DNA of 64,000 nt from an uncultured Verrucomicrobia subdivision 3 bacterium (lineage in GTDB: Bacteria; Verrucomicrobiota; Verrucomicrobiia; Limisphaerales; UBA11358), in NCBI GenBank assembly GCA_903858275.1, contig CAIOIC010000100.1, positions 1 through 64,000 of the forward strand, read 5' to 3'. This document shows, one piece after another, positions 50,030 through 60,155 of the stretch. The position numbers were made by a program, and so were the translations under genes. Each line of letters starts with the position of its first letter. The first letter of the stretch is position 1. Below the pieces are notes generated by a model, which did not search any database, had not been told where the DNA came from, and saw nothing but the letters and a program-made list of their open reading frames with translations.

Positions 50030-52705
50030 ATGAAATATATCATTGGTCTGCTCGCCATGCTGTTTATGCTGGAGCTTGCTCTCGGTCACGCTGCCGAGAC
50101 CCTCCTGGAAGTCGATTTTTCAAAGCAGATGGTTGATCGGCATTTCCTGCAGAAAGGAAGCTTCGACGGCCCGCTTCCGGAAGGCTGCAATGCGAATTAC
50201 CTCGGGTGGACCGCCTCTGTCGTCAAAGCCAAAGTGCTTTCAGAAAACGGCCGGAAATTCTGGCGCCTGACTGTTGAAAAGGTGTCGCCGGAAATCCAGT
50301 TCAGTTGGGGGCCGCGATCGCTGAAAGCGCCGGGCCTCTACCGGTTGACCGTCCGATGCCGGTTGGCTTCGGATATCAGCTTCGCTATGCGCCAGTTCCC
50401 GGCGCCTTATAAAACCTTCTGGAGCGTCGGGATTTCGGCCGCCAGCTCCGGATGGGTGGACCGCACCTATTTGATTGATCTGGGCCAAAGCAGCACCGTG
50501 CCCATCGGGCTCTTTCTGTATCCGGGGCTGGGTGTTTTTGATCTGGCGGCGCTAAAGCTCGAAAGTATTTCGCTTGAGGAATTCTCCTCCTCAGTCAAGC
50601 GTCCGGCCAGGGAATGTCAAAACTTTTTCCGCAATACTCGCTTCCCGCTCGGGCTGCAAGCCGGCTGGAATATCGGTCGTGATTTTGCCTGCGGAGCTGT
50701 GGAATCCGACCCGGCCAACGCGGGTCCTTCCGGGCAGCCTTCCCTGAAGATCCAGTTCGACAAGCCAAGTGCGCTCTATTCGGAACCCTTCCAGACCTCC
50801 GACCCGGCGCAACGCAATTTTGTCTCCTTTGCTTACAAGGGCACCGGCAAATGGAAGGTGGCCGTCATTCACACCACCGACTGGCTGTCCGCCGGGGGGC
50901 GCGAAATATCCGCGTCGGACCAATGGCAGACCGCCGCTATTCCGCTGCGATTCGACAAACGCGCGGCAACCGCCCGGGCTTTTACGCTGCGGTTGACGGG
51001 CGAGGGGGTGTTGCACCTAGATTCGCTTCAGGCTTGGGTTGGCGCACCGGACCGGACCTTTAAACCGCAGGCCGCCGCCGAGGTCGCCCTCGCCCTCCCG
51101 AAAGGCAAAGCCTCGGATCAGCGCATTCAGTTTATTGATGAAACGCCTGCCATTGAATATTGCGCCATGGGAGACCTTGCCGGCGCGACGCTAAAATTCA
51201 AAGCCTTCAACCTTTACGGTGAGGAAAAGAGCTTGCCGCCGGTGAAATTCGGCCGCGAACTGGCACCCGCCAACCGGCGCGGCACGGTGCGTTACGATGT
51301 GTTCCCCGGCAAACAGCTGGGCCAAATCCGGGTCGAATCCTGGATTGAGCGGGCTGGGCAGGTTGTGTCACCCTGCAATGAAATCCTGGTGACGCGTCTT
51401 AACCGTCCGGTTTATCTGGCCAAAGACGCGCCGGATTCCCCCTTCGGATGCCACTTCAACGCCTCGCCATTGACGATCCGGCTGATGAAGATCGCCGGCG
51501 TCAACTGGGCCCGCTTCCACGACGCCTCCACCGAACTCACCGGCTGGTTCCATCTGGAATCCGAGAAAGGCAAATGGCAATTTCATGACGAGGAAATCCG
51601 GCGGTATCGCGAACAGCATATCTCGATCTTTGGCGGTCTCCAGACTGCGCCGCTCTGGGCCTCGATGTATAAGACCAGCGGCAAGAAAGAGGTCAATGGC
51701 TATTTCGATCGCTACTTTGAACCGCTGGATCTGGCTGAATGGTCCAACTACGTATACACCGTCACCGCCCGCTATCAAGGGGTCATCAGTGACTATTTCA
51801 TCTGGAACGAACCGTGGGGAGCCGGCTTCTGGCATTCCGGATACGATGCCGCCAAGAAGGAATATGTGGCATCGCCGACCGCAGCTCTGGATTATGCGAA
51901 GCTCTCGATTGCGGCGTATCAGGCCGCCAAAGCGGGGAATCCCGCCGCCAAAATTTCCGGCTTCAACAGCCTGGGCGGTGACACCGGGAAAAAATGGACC
52001 CAGGGCGTCTATGACGGCGGCGCCTATCCCTTTTGCGACTTAATTGATTACCACTTTTACACGCCCCGGAATCAGGCGCAGTCCGGCGATCAGGCCCAGG
52101 ACGAATTTGCGGCTGCAACCGGCTTCATTAAACAAAAATCCGGGGTTCCTCTTAAGCCGGTTTATATGAGTGAAGGCCAGGGGAATGCCACCGGTTCGTC
52201 CGGCAGTTCAGGTCCAGGCTTTTACCGGCATGCGCTGACTTGGGATGACGATTCGCAGCCTTTGATCGCCGGGGACAAGACCTGCCGTTTTGTTGTGGCG
52301 AACCTGGCGGCCGGGGCCGCCAAGGTTTTCCTGTATTCAGCGCATAGCTACCAGACGCTTGCGCTTCAGGCGAATTTTAATGCGCTGCTCTCCCCCGATG
52401 GATATCCGAATGCCGAACTTGCCGCCTATTCGCAAATGGCGGGCAAGCTGGAGCGGACGCAATTTGTCCGGAAAATCCAGCTCAACGCTGAGGTCGACGC
52501 CTACCTCTTCGCAAAAAAAGCCGGCGGAACGGTTGCGGCAATCTCCGGTTTTCGCAAGGCTGTTCTGGCCCTTCCGAAAAACAACGCCTTCAGGCTTGCC
52601 GATTTGTTTGGCAATCCTTCCGACGGAACCTACCGGGGGACGATGCTGTATGCGGACTCTGCCCTTGCACCCGAAAAGCTGGCGGAAGCCCTGCAGTTGA
52701 AATAA
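50030..52705 (+). CDS. Exported clan GH-A glycoside hydrolase (GH39/GH5-like)
   Basis: An 891-residue secreted enzyme (signal peptide IIGLLAMLFMLELALGHA). The N-terminal ~450 residues are two beta-sandwich, carbohydrate-binding-like domains (VDFSKQMVDRHFLQ; PSLKIQFDKPSALYSEPF). The catalytic TIM barrel starts near residue 465 (DSPFGCHFNASPLTIRLMKI) with acid/base Glu in FIWNEPWGAG (~593) and likely nucleophile Glu in VYMSEGQG (~714). This retaining NEP signature fits GH39 or GH5-type enzymes. The substrate is not readable; mannan or xylan would fit the neighbourhood. Confidence 0.8.
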   Translation: MKYIIGLLAMLFMLELALGHAAETLLEVDFSKQMVDRHFLQKGSFDGPLPEGCNANYLGWTASVVKAKVLSENGRKFWRLTVEKVSPEIQFSWGPRSLKAPGLYRLTVRCRLASDISFAMRQFPAPYKTFWSVGISAASSGWVDRTYLIDLGQSSTVPIGLFLYPGLGVFDLAALKLESISLEEFSSSVKRPARECQNFFRNTRFPLGLQAGWNIGRDFACGAVESDPANAGPSGQPSLKIQFDKPSALYSEPFQTSDPAQRNFVSFAYKGTGKWKVAVIHTTDWLSAGGREISASDQWQTAAIPLRFDKRAATARAFTLRLTGEGVLHLDSLQAWVGAPDRTFKPQAAAEVALALPKGKASDQRIQFIDETPAIEYCAMGDLAGATLKFKAFNLYGEEKSLPPVKFGRELAPANRRGTVRYDVFPGKQLGQIRVESWIERAGQVVSPCNEILVTRLNRPVYLAKDAPDSPFGCHFNASPLTIRLMKIAGVNWARFHDASTELTGWFHLESEKGKWQFHDEEIRRYREQHISIFGGLQTAPLWASMYKTSGKKEVNGYFDRYFEPLDLAEWSNYVYTVTARYQGVISDYFIWNEPWGAGFWHSGYDAAKKEYVASPTAALDYAKLSIAAYQAAKAGNPAAKISGFNSLGGDTGKKWTQGVYDGGAYPFCDLIDYHFYTPRNQAQSGDQAQDEFAAATGFIKQKSGVPLKPVYMSEGQGNATGSSGSSGPGFYRHALTWDDDSQPLIAGDKTCRFVVANLAAGAAKVFLYSAHSYQTLALQANFNALLSPDGYPNAELAAYSQMAGKLERTQFVRKIQLNAEVDAYLFAKKAGGTVAAISGFRKAVLALPKNNAFRLADLFGNPSDGTYRGTMLYADSALAPEKLAEALQLK

Positions 52706-52816
52706 CCTTCAATGCCAGAGCGGAATTGGAGTGGATCCAATGTGGTGCTCTATGGCGTGATTTGTGTTACCCGGCCTACATCCCGAATGTCGGTTAAAAT
52801 TCTTTGGGAATTAAAA

Positions 52817-52870
52817 TCACCCGCGCAACTTCTAGTAATAAGCCCGCTTGATAAGCGATTTCCCGTCCGT
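52817..52870 (+). repeat. Array repeat copy 4 (most diverged)
   Basis: It shares the tcacccgcgca start and the aagcgatttcc right part but differs in the centre (acttctagtaata). It lies between the convergent 3' ends of the GH-A and GH26 genes, its right edge touching the GH26 stop codon. Confidence 0.85.
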
Positions 52871-53896
52871 TCACCTTCCTGCCTTGCCCCATTCCGCCGG
52901 CAGGTTCTCGCGGTTCGCGATGGCCGGATCGCTGAGCATTTCCTTCGCGTTCGGATTCTGGGCGAGACTCCACTTGGCGTTCCAGCATTTGAAGAAGCAG
53001 GTCTTGGGGAAATCCTTGCGGATGCCGTCGAGGAAGCGGCGGTAGTCGAAGTCACCGGGCGGGTTCTGCGGGCCGTGCGGGCCGTATTCGGTGAACCCAA
53101 AAGGCTTGGGCAGGGCGGCGACTTCGGCGTAGCCCTTGATGTGCTGCGCGTCCACGAAGTCGGTGTAAGCGTCGAGGCCCACGAGATCGACGTAACGGTC
53201 GCCAGCGTAGTATTGGGCGGTTTTCGGGCCGTGGTTCGGCGCATAGACCCAGAGGAGATTGTCGAGGCCCTTGGTTTTCGTGAAGTAGTCGAACATGTGC
53301 CGCCAGACTTTGATGAAAGTGTCCGGGTCTTTCGCGCCCCACCAGAACCAGCCGCCGTTCATCTCGTGGAAGGGCCGCCAGAGGACGACCACACCGGCGT
53401 CCTTGAGTTCCTGCAAGCCGCCGGCCAGGAGATCAAGCTCGCGCATCCAGCGTTGGTGGGTGTCGGTGCCGGGTTGGAGGAGCGTGGCGAGATCGACGCC
53501 TTTGTCGCGCAGACCGCCGCCCTTGGGGTTGGCGGGATTGTAGAGGTGCGCGCTGACGGTGACGAGGCCGCCCTGTTTCGCGTATTCCATGCAGGCGGCG
53601 TTGGGAATTTTGAAGGTGAGGCTGCCTTTGCCGAAATCCGCATAGTCCACGCCGATGATGGCGGGCCAGTGGCCGGTCTTCTCGTGTATCTGCTCCATCA
53701 ACTGGAGTTTGGCGCCATTGCCGAATTCGGTGAACTGGCCGGAGACAATCCGTTTGTCCGCGCAGGCGGGGAGGCTCTGGAAGTATTTGAGGACGGCGCG
53801 GGTCTTGGGGCTGGCGTTGGGGTTCGCGGAATCGGTGGGAGAAGCGGCCAGGGCGGCCCAGGCCGACAGGAGCAGGAATGAGAGTGCGGTTTTCAC
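52871..53896 (-). CDS. Exported GH26 beta-mannanase-like enzyme
   Basis: A 341-residue enzyme from GTG 53896 (signal peptide KTALSFLLLSAWAALA); ATG 53926 inside repeat copy 5 is an alternative. GH26 features: GHWPAIIGVDYADFG, VVVLWRPFHEMNGGWFWWG with the acid/base Glu, and the nucleophile Glu in PFGFTEYGPHG. The family hydrolyses beta-1,4-mannan or related glucans. It is oriented against its neighbours; its stop abuts repeat copy 4 and its start abuts copy 5, so the whole unit lies exactly between two repeats. Confidence 0.88.
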   Translation of the reverse strand: MKTALSFLLLSAWAALAASPTDSANPNASPKTRAVLKYFQSLPACADKRIVSGQFTEFGNGAKLQLMEQIHEKTGHWPAIIGVDYADFGKGSLTFKIPNAACMEYAKQGGLVTVSAHLYNPANPKGGGLRDKGVDLATLLQPGTDTHQRWMRELDLLAGGLQELKDAGVVVLWRPFHEMNGGWFWWGAKDPDTFIKVWRHMFDYFTKTKGLDNLLWVYAPNHGPKTAQYYAGDRYVDLVGLDAYTDFVDAQHIKGYAEVAALPKPFGFTEYGPHGPQNPPGDFDYRRFLDGIRKDFPKTCFFKCWNAKWSLAQNPNAKEMLSDPAIANRENLPAEWGKAGR

Positions 53897-53948
53897 TCGC
53901 GCAGCGTCCAGTATATGAGCCCGCATAAAAAGCAATTTCCAATTAGTT
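53893..53948 (+). repeat. Array repeat copy 5
   Basis: Same repeat, lying between the divergent starts of the GH26 gene (minus) and the following 925-residue protein gene (plus). The left edge tcac supplies the GTG of the minus-strand gene. Confidence 0.93.
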
Positions 53949-53981
53949 ATCGGCGGCAAAATGGCTTATAGATGAAAACTT

Positions 53982-56759
53982 ATGAGACCGAAACTCTTGT
54001 TCTATTTGATGGGGATGTGTGTTGTTGCGGTCGATTGGACAAACGGCGGTGCCTTTGCCGCCGCCGCCAAGGTTTCGATGCACACCATCAACTCTACTTG
54101 GCCGGCGCCGCCGGGCGAGGAGAGTTGGGCGTTTGTAGAGGATTTGAAGAAGCCACTGCCGTTCGTGCTATTCTGGAAGGATGGAAGCTCGCCACAACCG
54201 GGACAGATCGACCTGCGCGCCGGCCTAACCGTGAAAAGGGGTTTCCCTGATGAGCAGGGTGTTCTCAAAACGGCCTATGCCGACCTCGACGGCTTTATCG
54301 CTTTTGCAAAGCTCGCCAAAGAAGGGGGCCTTCCCGTTATGGCGGAGAAGGCGGCGACAGACGTCCCCGAGGCTTACTCGATCGAGGTCTCTCCAAAGGG
54401 CATCCGGCTGTTGGCCAACGACACCGAGGGCCTCCGGCGCGCAATCTTTCACCTCGAAGAGCTGATTGCCGCTGCGGACGGCCCTTTTCTCAGCCCCGGG
54501 GTCATCACAAAAAAACCTTGGCTGAAGAACCGCATCACGCGCTGTTTCTTCGGGCCGATCAAGCGCCCGCCGCTGAACCGCGACGAGCTGATGGACGACG
54601 TGGATTACTACCCCGATGCCTATCTTAACCGCCTGGCTCACGAAGGCGTGAACGGCCTGTGGCTGAGCGTCCAGTGGAAGGACATCACGAAGACCTCCTT
54701 CCGCGAGCCGAGCCCCGACCTGGAGCGGCGGCTCACGAAACTGCGGCAGACCGTGGAGAAGTGCGCCCGGTACGGAATCAAGCTGTGGCTCTACTCGAAC
54801 GAGCCCGAGGGCTTCTACTCCGCCGACGATCCTATGCTCAAGGCGTATCCCGAGCTGGCAGGGGCGGGCAGGCCTTCCCGCCGTTACATCTGTCCGAATT
54901 CCGAAGCCGGCCAGAAATTCATCTATGAGTCGACCCGCTGGATTACCTCGCATGTTCCGGGATTGGGTGGACTGATCAATATCTCGCTGGGCGAGCACGG
55001 CTCCTCCTGTCTCGATTCGGTGGGCGTCGAGGCGGGCCGGCGCCCAGTTTGCCCGCGCTGCTCACTGGTGCCCAACTGGCAGACCCTGGCGTCGGGACAG
55101 GGCGCGTGGGCGCGTGGCATCAAGGAAGGCGATCCGAAGGCCGAGTACATTTGCTGGCTCTACATGCCGTCGTGGAAGCCGCTCGCGCCGTGGGTGTACG
55201 AACTGGGCGACCACATGCCTAAGGATGTCACGCTGCAGATCAATTTCGAGTCCGGCGCGGTCAAGTACCAGCTGGACCGGCCGCGCGTGGGCGGCGACTA
55301 CTGGCTGTCGTTCATCGGTCCGTCCGAGCGGTTCGCCCGAATCGCCGGGCAGGCGGCGGCAAACCGGACGCCGATGTCCGCGAAGCTTCAGGTGGGCTGC
55401 TCGCACGAATCGGCGACCATCCCGTTCATGCCCGTGCCTTCGCTCCTATACCGCAAATATAGAGAGATGCCCGCATTGAACGTCACCACCGTGATGCAAT
55501 GCTGGTATTTCGGGAATTATCCCGGCGTGATGAATCGCGCCGCCGGGCGGCTGGCCTTCGAGGATTTTTCGGGGACGGAAGACGACTTCCTGCGGACACT
55601 GGCGCGGCCGGAATGGGGCGGCGATGCCGACGCTGTCGTGCGGGCATGGAACCATTTCGCGGAAGGGTTCCAACATTATCCGCTCGCGACTCGCTTTCAA
55701 TATTGGGGGCCGATGCATGCCGCACCGGTCTGGCCGCTTCACCTTAAGCCCGCGCTCAAGCCGTTGCAACCCACATGGCTGGTCGGAGGTCCTGCCGGTG
55801 ATGCCATCGGCGAGGCGTTGGATAATCATTCGTTGGCCGAAGCGGTCGTTTTGTCGCGACAGATGTCGGAGGAATGGGACAAGGGTGTTGTCATCATGAA
55901 GTCGCTTGAGCCCAAGTTCAGGGAGAACCACGAACGCCTGCTCGACATCGGGCTGACGGAGGCGATCGGCATTCAATTTGCGAGCGCGCACAACATCCTG
56001 AACTTTTACTTGATGCGCAGCCGGCTGTTCGACCTGCCGCCGCCGGAGGCTTTGCGGCAACTGTCGGCTATGGAAACCATCGTCCGTCAGGAGATTCGGA
56101 ACAGTGAACGGCTGGCTGTGCTCTGTGCTGCGGATTCACGCTTGGGATTCCATTCCGAAGCCGAGCGGCACCAATACTGCGTTACGCGATTGCAGTGGCG
56201 TATCGCGGTGCTCAACGATTTGTTGGCGACAGAGTTTGCCGAATACCAAACTGCGTTTGCCGCCAGGAAGCAGGTGTCGCGATTCGCCGAGGGCCGGGCG
56301 GTTTATGCCTGCGGATCAGGCTGGACCGATTGCCAGACCTACCGATGGCAGGCGCAGCCTGGCAATGACTGCTTGGAGCTGAGCCTTGAAATGAAAAAAC
56401 AAAAAACAACGGGATCCTTTGCCATGTATCTCTCTGATCCGTATGTGACCGTGCCTGGCTGGGAGATTCGCTGCTCGACGGCGGGGACGGTGACGGATTC
56501 CCGCGAGGTTGGTTTGCGCGCCGAATCCTACAAAACGCCGCAGGGGTGTTATGGCGTGAAATTGCACATCCCATCGGAGGGGCTGCAACTTCTGGACCCG
56601 ACAACCCGCGCTTACGCTTTTAACATCTTCAACAGCAGTATGGCTGCGGACAACTGGCCCACCGACATGGACGAATCGGACCTCGGCACCTATCGGCTGG
56701 CCATAGGCCTCTTCAAGCCGCAGAAGATGGGATACCTTTGCATCTCCCCAACCAAGTGA
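53982..56759 (+). CDS. Exported glycoside hydrolase-like protein (GH20/GH67-like)
   Basis: A 925-residue secreted protein (leader RPKLLFYLMGMCVVAV). The first ~170 residues form an alpha/beta domain ending YSIEVSPKGIRLLANDTEGLRRAIFHLEE, which is the domain II pattern of GH20 and GH67 enzymes that precedes the barrel. The barrel then starts with FGPIKRPPLNRDELMDDVDYYP and includes GVNGLWLSVQWKD, YGIKLWLYSNEPEGFY and GGLINISLGEHGSS. A C-terminal beta domain (~residue 780 on) closes it. No HxGxDE pair is visible, so the catalytic residues differ. Substrate unknown. Confidence 0.72.
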   Translation: MRPKLLFYLMGMCVVAVDWTNGGAFAAAAKVSMHTINSTWPAPPGEESWAFVEDLKKPLPFVLFWKDGSSPQPGQIDLRAGLTVKRGFPDEQGVLKTAYADLDGFIAFAKLAKEGGLPVMAEKAATDVPEAYSIEVSPKGIRLLANDTEGLRRAIFHLEELIAAADGPFLSPGVITKKPWLKNRITRCFFGPIKRPPLNRDELMDDVDYYPDAYLNRLAHEGVNGLWLSVQWKDITKTSFREPSPDLERRLTKLRQTVEKCARYGIKLWLYSNEPEGFYSADDPMLKAYPELAGAGRPSRRYICPNSEAGQKFIYESTRWITSHVPGLGGLINISLGEHGSSCLDSVGVEAGRRPVCPRCSLVPNWQTLASGQGAWARGIKEGDPKAEYICWLYMPSWKPLAPWVYELGDHMPKDVTLQINFESGAVKYQLDRPRVGGDYWLSFIGPSERFARIAGQAAANRTPMSAKLQVGCSHESATIPFMPVPSLLYRKYREMPALNVTTVMQCWYFGNYPGVMNRAAGRLAFEDFSGTEDDFLRTLARPEWGGDADAVVRAWNHFAEGFQHYPLATRFQYWGPMHAAPVWPLHLKPALKPLQPTWLVGGPAGDAIGEALDNHSLAEAVVLSRQMSEEWDKGVVIMKSLEPKFRENHERLLDIGLTEAIGIQFASAHNILNFYLMRSRLFDLPPPEALRQLSAMETIVRQEIRNSERLAVLCAADSRLGFHSEAERHQYCVTRLQWRIAVLNDLLATEFAEYQTAFAARKQVSRFAEGRAVYACGSGWTDCQTYRWQAQPGNDCLELSLEMKKQKTTGSFAMYLSDPYVTVPGWEIRCSTAGTVTDSREVGLRAESYKTPQGCYGVKLHIPSEGLQLLDPTTRAYAFNIFNSSMAADNWPTDMDESDLGTYRLAIGLFKPQKMGYLCISPTK

Positions 56760-56809
56760 AGACGAAACGCGAGAGATATGCATGAACCTGGAAAAGACCG
56801 CCAATGCCG

Positions 56810-56864
56810 TCACCCGCGCCGCGTCCAGTAAATGAGCCCGCATGAAAAGCAATTCCATTTTAGT
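56810..56864 (+). repeat. Array repeat copy 6
   Basis: Close to consensus except the right end (aattccattttagt). It lies 50 bp after the preceding gene and 45 bp before the next start. Confidence 0.93.
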
Positions 56865-56909
56865 AAAGACTTCATCCTTCCAACCACCAGCGAATGCTGA
56901 AGAAACCGA

Positions 56910-57878
56910 ATGAACAATCACCTTACCCGCCGTGATTTTCTAAAAACCTCCGCTGCCGCCAGCCTCGGCCTCTGGGCCGCCGGAAGTGTTGATGCGCGCG
57001 CCGCGTTCAAAACCAAGCTCCCCAAGGCGATGATCCGCAAGAAGCCGACGGAGAGGGAATTTCAGGAACTGAAGGACGCCGGCTTTGAGGGCGTCGAGGG
57101 CGGCATCGTCACCGTGGAAGAAGCCGCCGAGTGCCGGAAGATCGCCGACAAGCTCGGCATGCGCATTCATTCGGTGCTGCGTGGCTGGGCGGAGTTCAAC
57201 AGTGAAGACCCCGCGAAAGTGGAAAGCACACTCAAGGTGACCGAGGACGCGTTGCGCGCGGCCCACGCGTTTGGCGCCGACACCATCCTGCTGGTGCCAT
57301 GCCGCATCGGCGGCAATGGCATGGCCATCCCGGAAGCGTGGGAGTTTGAGATCGAATTCGACGAGAAAACCAGCCACGTCAGGAAGGTCGCCGCTGGCGA
57401 TAACGAAAAGTACAGGGATTACATCGCCGCGCAGAACCGGGCCACCGACACTTCGCGCGCCGCGGTCAAGAAACTCATCCCGCTGGCTAGGGAACTTAAG
57501 GTCGTCATCGCGCTCGAAAACGTCTGGAACAATCTCTGGGTGAAACCGGCACTCTTCCAGAACTTCGTTGCCTCGTTCCATGACGAATGGGTGAAAGCTT
57601 ACTTCGACATCGGCAACCACGTGAAATACCAGAAGCCGGAGGACTGGATCCACTCCCTCGGCCCGCTCATCGCAAAGTGCCACATCAAGGACTTCCTGCT
57701 CAACCCCGACGGCCACGGCGGCAAGTTCGTCCATCCGCGTGACGGCAGCATCAACTGGCCCGCCGTGCACCAGGCTCTCGACGATGTGGGCTACAACGGC
57801 TGGCTTTCAATCGAAGATGGCGGCCTGCCACTGGAAGAGTTCAGCAAACGCCTGGATCTGATCATAGCCGGGAAGTAG
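56910..57878 (+). CDS. Tat-exported sugar phosphate isomerase/epimerase-like protein
   Basis: A 322-residue protein. The Tat signal is LTRRDFLKTSAAASLGLWAAG. The rest is a xylose-isomerase-like TIM barrel (AP endonuclease family 2 fold): GFEGVEGGIVTVEEAAECRK, ADTILLVPCRIGG, VVIALENVWNN, WVKAYFDIGNHVKY and CHIKDFLLN hold the conserved Glu, Asp and His metal ligands, ending YNGWLSIEDGG. It probably isomerises or epimerises a sugar released by neighbouring hydrolases. Confidence 0.88.
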   Translation: MNNHLTRRDFLKTSAAASLGLWAAGSVDARAAFKTKLPKAMIRKKPTEREFQELKDAGFEGVEGGIVTVEEAAECRKIADKLGMRIHSVLRGWAEFNSEDPAKVESTLKVTEDALRAAHAFGADTILLVPCRIGGNGMAIPEAWEFEIEFDEKTSHVRKVAAGDNEKYRDYIAAQNRATDTSRAAVKKLIPLARELKVVIALENVWNNLWVKPALFQNFVASFHDEWVKAYFDIGNHVKYQKPEDWIHSLGPLIAKCHIKDFLLNPDGHGGKFVHPRDGSINWPAVHQALDDVGYNGWLSIEDGGLPLEEFSKRLDLIIAGK

Positions 57879-57969
57879 CGGTCAACTGCGAGGCGGGCGG
57901 TCACGATGAACAGGGGTTTCCTGACGCCGAATTTGGCGGTCGGCCGCAGGTCGTGGCGAGCGTGAAGGG

Positions 57970-60111
57970 TTACGGCGCACGTGCGGCGGCGCCCAAGGCG
58001 GCGACACATTTTTCCAGGCAATCGGCGAGCGCATCGCGGTAGTCGAGCAAGGGCAACGGATCGAAATTCAAACGCAGCTTTTCGGCTTCAAATCCCGAAT
58101 TGACGAGCGCTACCGCGCGGTCGCCGAGGCGCAGAGAAAAATCATCCACGAAAACTTTTTGCAGCGGTGCGTCCGGACCGGAGGCGGGTGTGGTCGTCTG
58201 GGCCTGGATGCCGAGGTGGAGGGTGCGGGCAGCGGGGGGCGCGGGGGGCAGGGTGATTTTTAGTTCCACAAACTTCGGCATTGAACCAGTGACAGGGGCA
58301 GACTCGACGCGGTTGAGGAGGGCGCCATCGGCGCCTCGATAAGTCGCGATCAGGCGGGCCTTGCCGGCGAGATCCGCAGTCTTGATCCAAACGGAAGCCG
58401 AGCCGGATTCTCCGGCGGTGATGGGGCGGCTTTGGGTGACGGTGACGCCGGCGGAATTGGGGAGAATGCGGAGGGCGCGTTTACCGCTGCAAATGGCTTT
58501 GGGGTGCATCGTCGCGCTGCAGGCCGGTTCGTCACTGGCAGTTACCGTCCAGCCGGTGCGCCAGCCGTCACCGATTGAGGCCACTGAGTCCGGCACGGTG
58601 AGGAGGGTGCGGGCGCGAGTGGCCAGGGCCTGCCAGCCGGAGGGATGCCGAGTCTCGAGTTGGGTGGCTGCGAGCCGCAACCGGACGAGATACTCGTAGT
58701 CCTCAATGCCGTCGCGCACACGTTTCACCCGGGTGGACGGAAACAAATTTCCCGACCCGTCGGGGTAAAAAAGATTTCCGCCGCCGTTGGCATCGATCCA
58801 TTTGCCGGAGAAAATGTTGGTGTAGCCGGGGCGCCAGTCCGCCTCCGGCTGGCGGCGATCTTTCACGGCCCGGTTGCCCGGCCATTCGCGCTCGACGGCC
58901 CAATAGAGGTGGCCGCGCACCCCGGCCTTCCAGTCGGAAAGGAAGAAGCCGCGGTGCACGACGGGCGGATAGTCGAGGCGGAAGTCGGGCTCGTTTTCGA
59001 GGTCATCGTTGCCGACGGAATACCACCAGTGGCCTTTGCGCGCGGTCATCGCCGGCACGAACAGCGCGGTGGGCACGACGAAGAGGTCGACGACGTCGGC
59101 GAGCCGTTGGTCCGGCTGGCTGGTGTTGATGCGGATGATCTCCGGATGGCGGGCGTGGAAGCGCGCGTAGGCTTTGCGCATCGCCGGCATGCGCTCGGGG
59201 TGATTCACGGTCACTTCGTCGTAGCCGAAGAAAAACGTGCGATCGAGGGCGCCGACCTTGCGCAGCAGGGCGATCTTCGGCTCGAGCGCATCGAGGGACT
59301 GCTCGATCCGCGCATCGGTTACACCTTCCACGTGGAGCAGGATGACGTTGAGGCCGCGGTTGAGGCATTGGCGCAGACGCGCCTCGTCGTCAAACAATTC
59401 GTCGCCGCCGTCCCACATCGGAACCGGGCCCAAGCGGTGCTCGAGCATGGCGTCCTGCGCGGCGTGGACCTCGGGGCGCGTCAGGGGGCGGCCGTAGTAG
59501 GCTTCCATCCAGCTCGGGGTGAAGGCGAAGGCGAGCTGCAGTGAGGGGATCGCCGGCAGCGAAAAATTGCGGACGCGCAGACGAATCGGGAGGGTCTGAC
59601 TTCCGCCAGAGACAGTGATGGTGACGGCCCCGACGCGTTCGCCTGCGACAGAGTTCGGCGGCACGTTGAGGTCGATCCAGTAGGGGCGGAATCCACCGGA
59701 GGCGATCGCTTCGCCGCCGGGAGGGCGGAGGAGATCGAAAACGTGTCCCGCCTTGGCGCCACTTGAGCGGCTCGGGGTCGTTACGTGGATGGCGCTGGCC
59801 GCATAAATCTTCGGCTCAACGTCGCCGAGGCCGGAGACGGAGATGCGGATGTCGCGCAGGGCCTCGGCTGTCCGCGGGGTGAGGATGAGCTGAAAGCTCT
59901 CGGTTTCGCCGCGGGCCGCGGAGAGGCGGATGGAGTCTTGGCCGGGAGCTGGAGGATTCTCGGTCCGGAAGGTTTCGAGCGAGGAGTGCGCTGAGGCGGT
60001 AAAGGCAGGTGATTGCGCGCGGGCGTCGCCGAGGCCCAGGCACGGTAAAGCGAAGGCGGCGACAAACAGGGCGGCGGTGGCGGGGCGATTTTTACGGCGC
60101 GGGGTTTTCAT
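57970..60111 (-). CDS. Exported DUF4091 / GH123-like protein
   Basis: A 713-residue protein from ATG 60111 (KTPRRKNRPATAALFVAAF leader). An N-terminal beta domain (QLILTPRTAEALRDIRISVSG) precedes a barrel with FGYDEVTVNHPERMPAM, whose Asp-Glu pair sits where GH123 has its catalytic residues, and the DUF4091-type WWYSVGNDDLENEPDFRLDYPP. The late segment YPDGSGNLFPSTRVKRVRDGIEDYEYLVRL is a DUF4091 hallmark. The C-terminal ~130 residues are a beta-sandwich. ATG 60156 at the repeat edge is an alternative start. Confidence 0.8.
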   Translation of the reverse strand: MKTPRRKNRPATAALFVAAFALPCLGLGDARAQSPAFTASAHSSLETFRTENPPAPGQDSIRLSAARGETESFQLILTPRTAEALRDIRISVSGLGDVEPKIYAASAIHVTTPSRSSGAKAGHVFDLLRPPGGEAIASGGFRPYWIDLNVPPNSVAGERVGAVTITVSGGSQTLPIRLRVRNFSLPAIPSLQLAFAFTPSWMEAYYGRPLTRPEVHAAQDAMLEHRLGPVPMWDGGDELFDDEARLRQCLNRGLNVILLHVEGVTDARIEQSLDALEPKIALLRKVGALDRTFFFGYDEVTVNHPERMPAMRKAYARFHARHPEIIRINTSQPDQRLADVVDLFVVPTALFVPAMTARKGHWWYSVGNDDLENEPDFRLDYPPVVHRGFFLSDWKAGVRGHLYWAVEREWPGNRAVKDRRQPEADWRPGYTNIFSGKWIDANGGGNLFYPDGSGNLFPSTRVKRVRDGIEDYEYLVRLRLAATQLETRHPSGWQALATRARTLLTVPDSVASIGDGWRTGWTVTASDEPACSATMHPKAICSGKRALRILPNSAGVTVTQSRPITAGESGSASVWIKTADLAGKARLIATYRGADGALLNRVESAPVTGSMPKFVELKITLPPAPPAARTLHLGIQAQTTTPASGPDAPLQKVFVDDFSLRLGDRAVALVNSGFEAEKLRLNFDPLPLLDYRDALADCLEKCVAALGAAARAP

Positions 60112-60155
60112 GGCGGTGGCGCTGATTGCGCGTCGCCGGATAAAATCCAAAAACA

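Noticed and set aside
54225-54998. Minus-strand ORF inside the 925-residue hydrolase-like gene
   Set aside because: No signal or domain; explained by third-position GC bias of the plus-strand gene.
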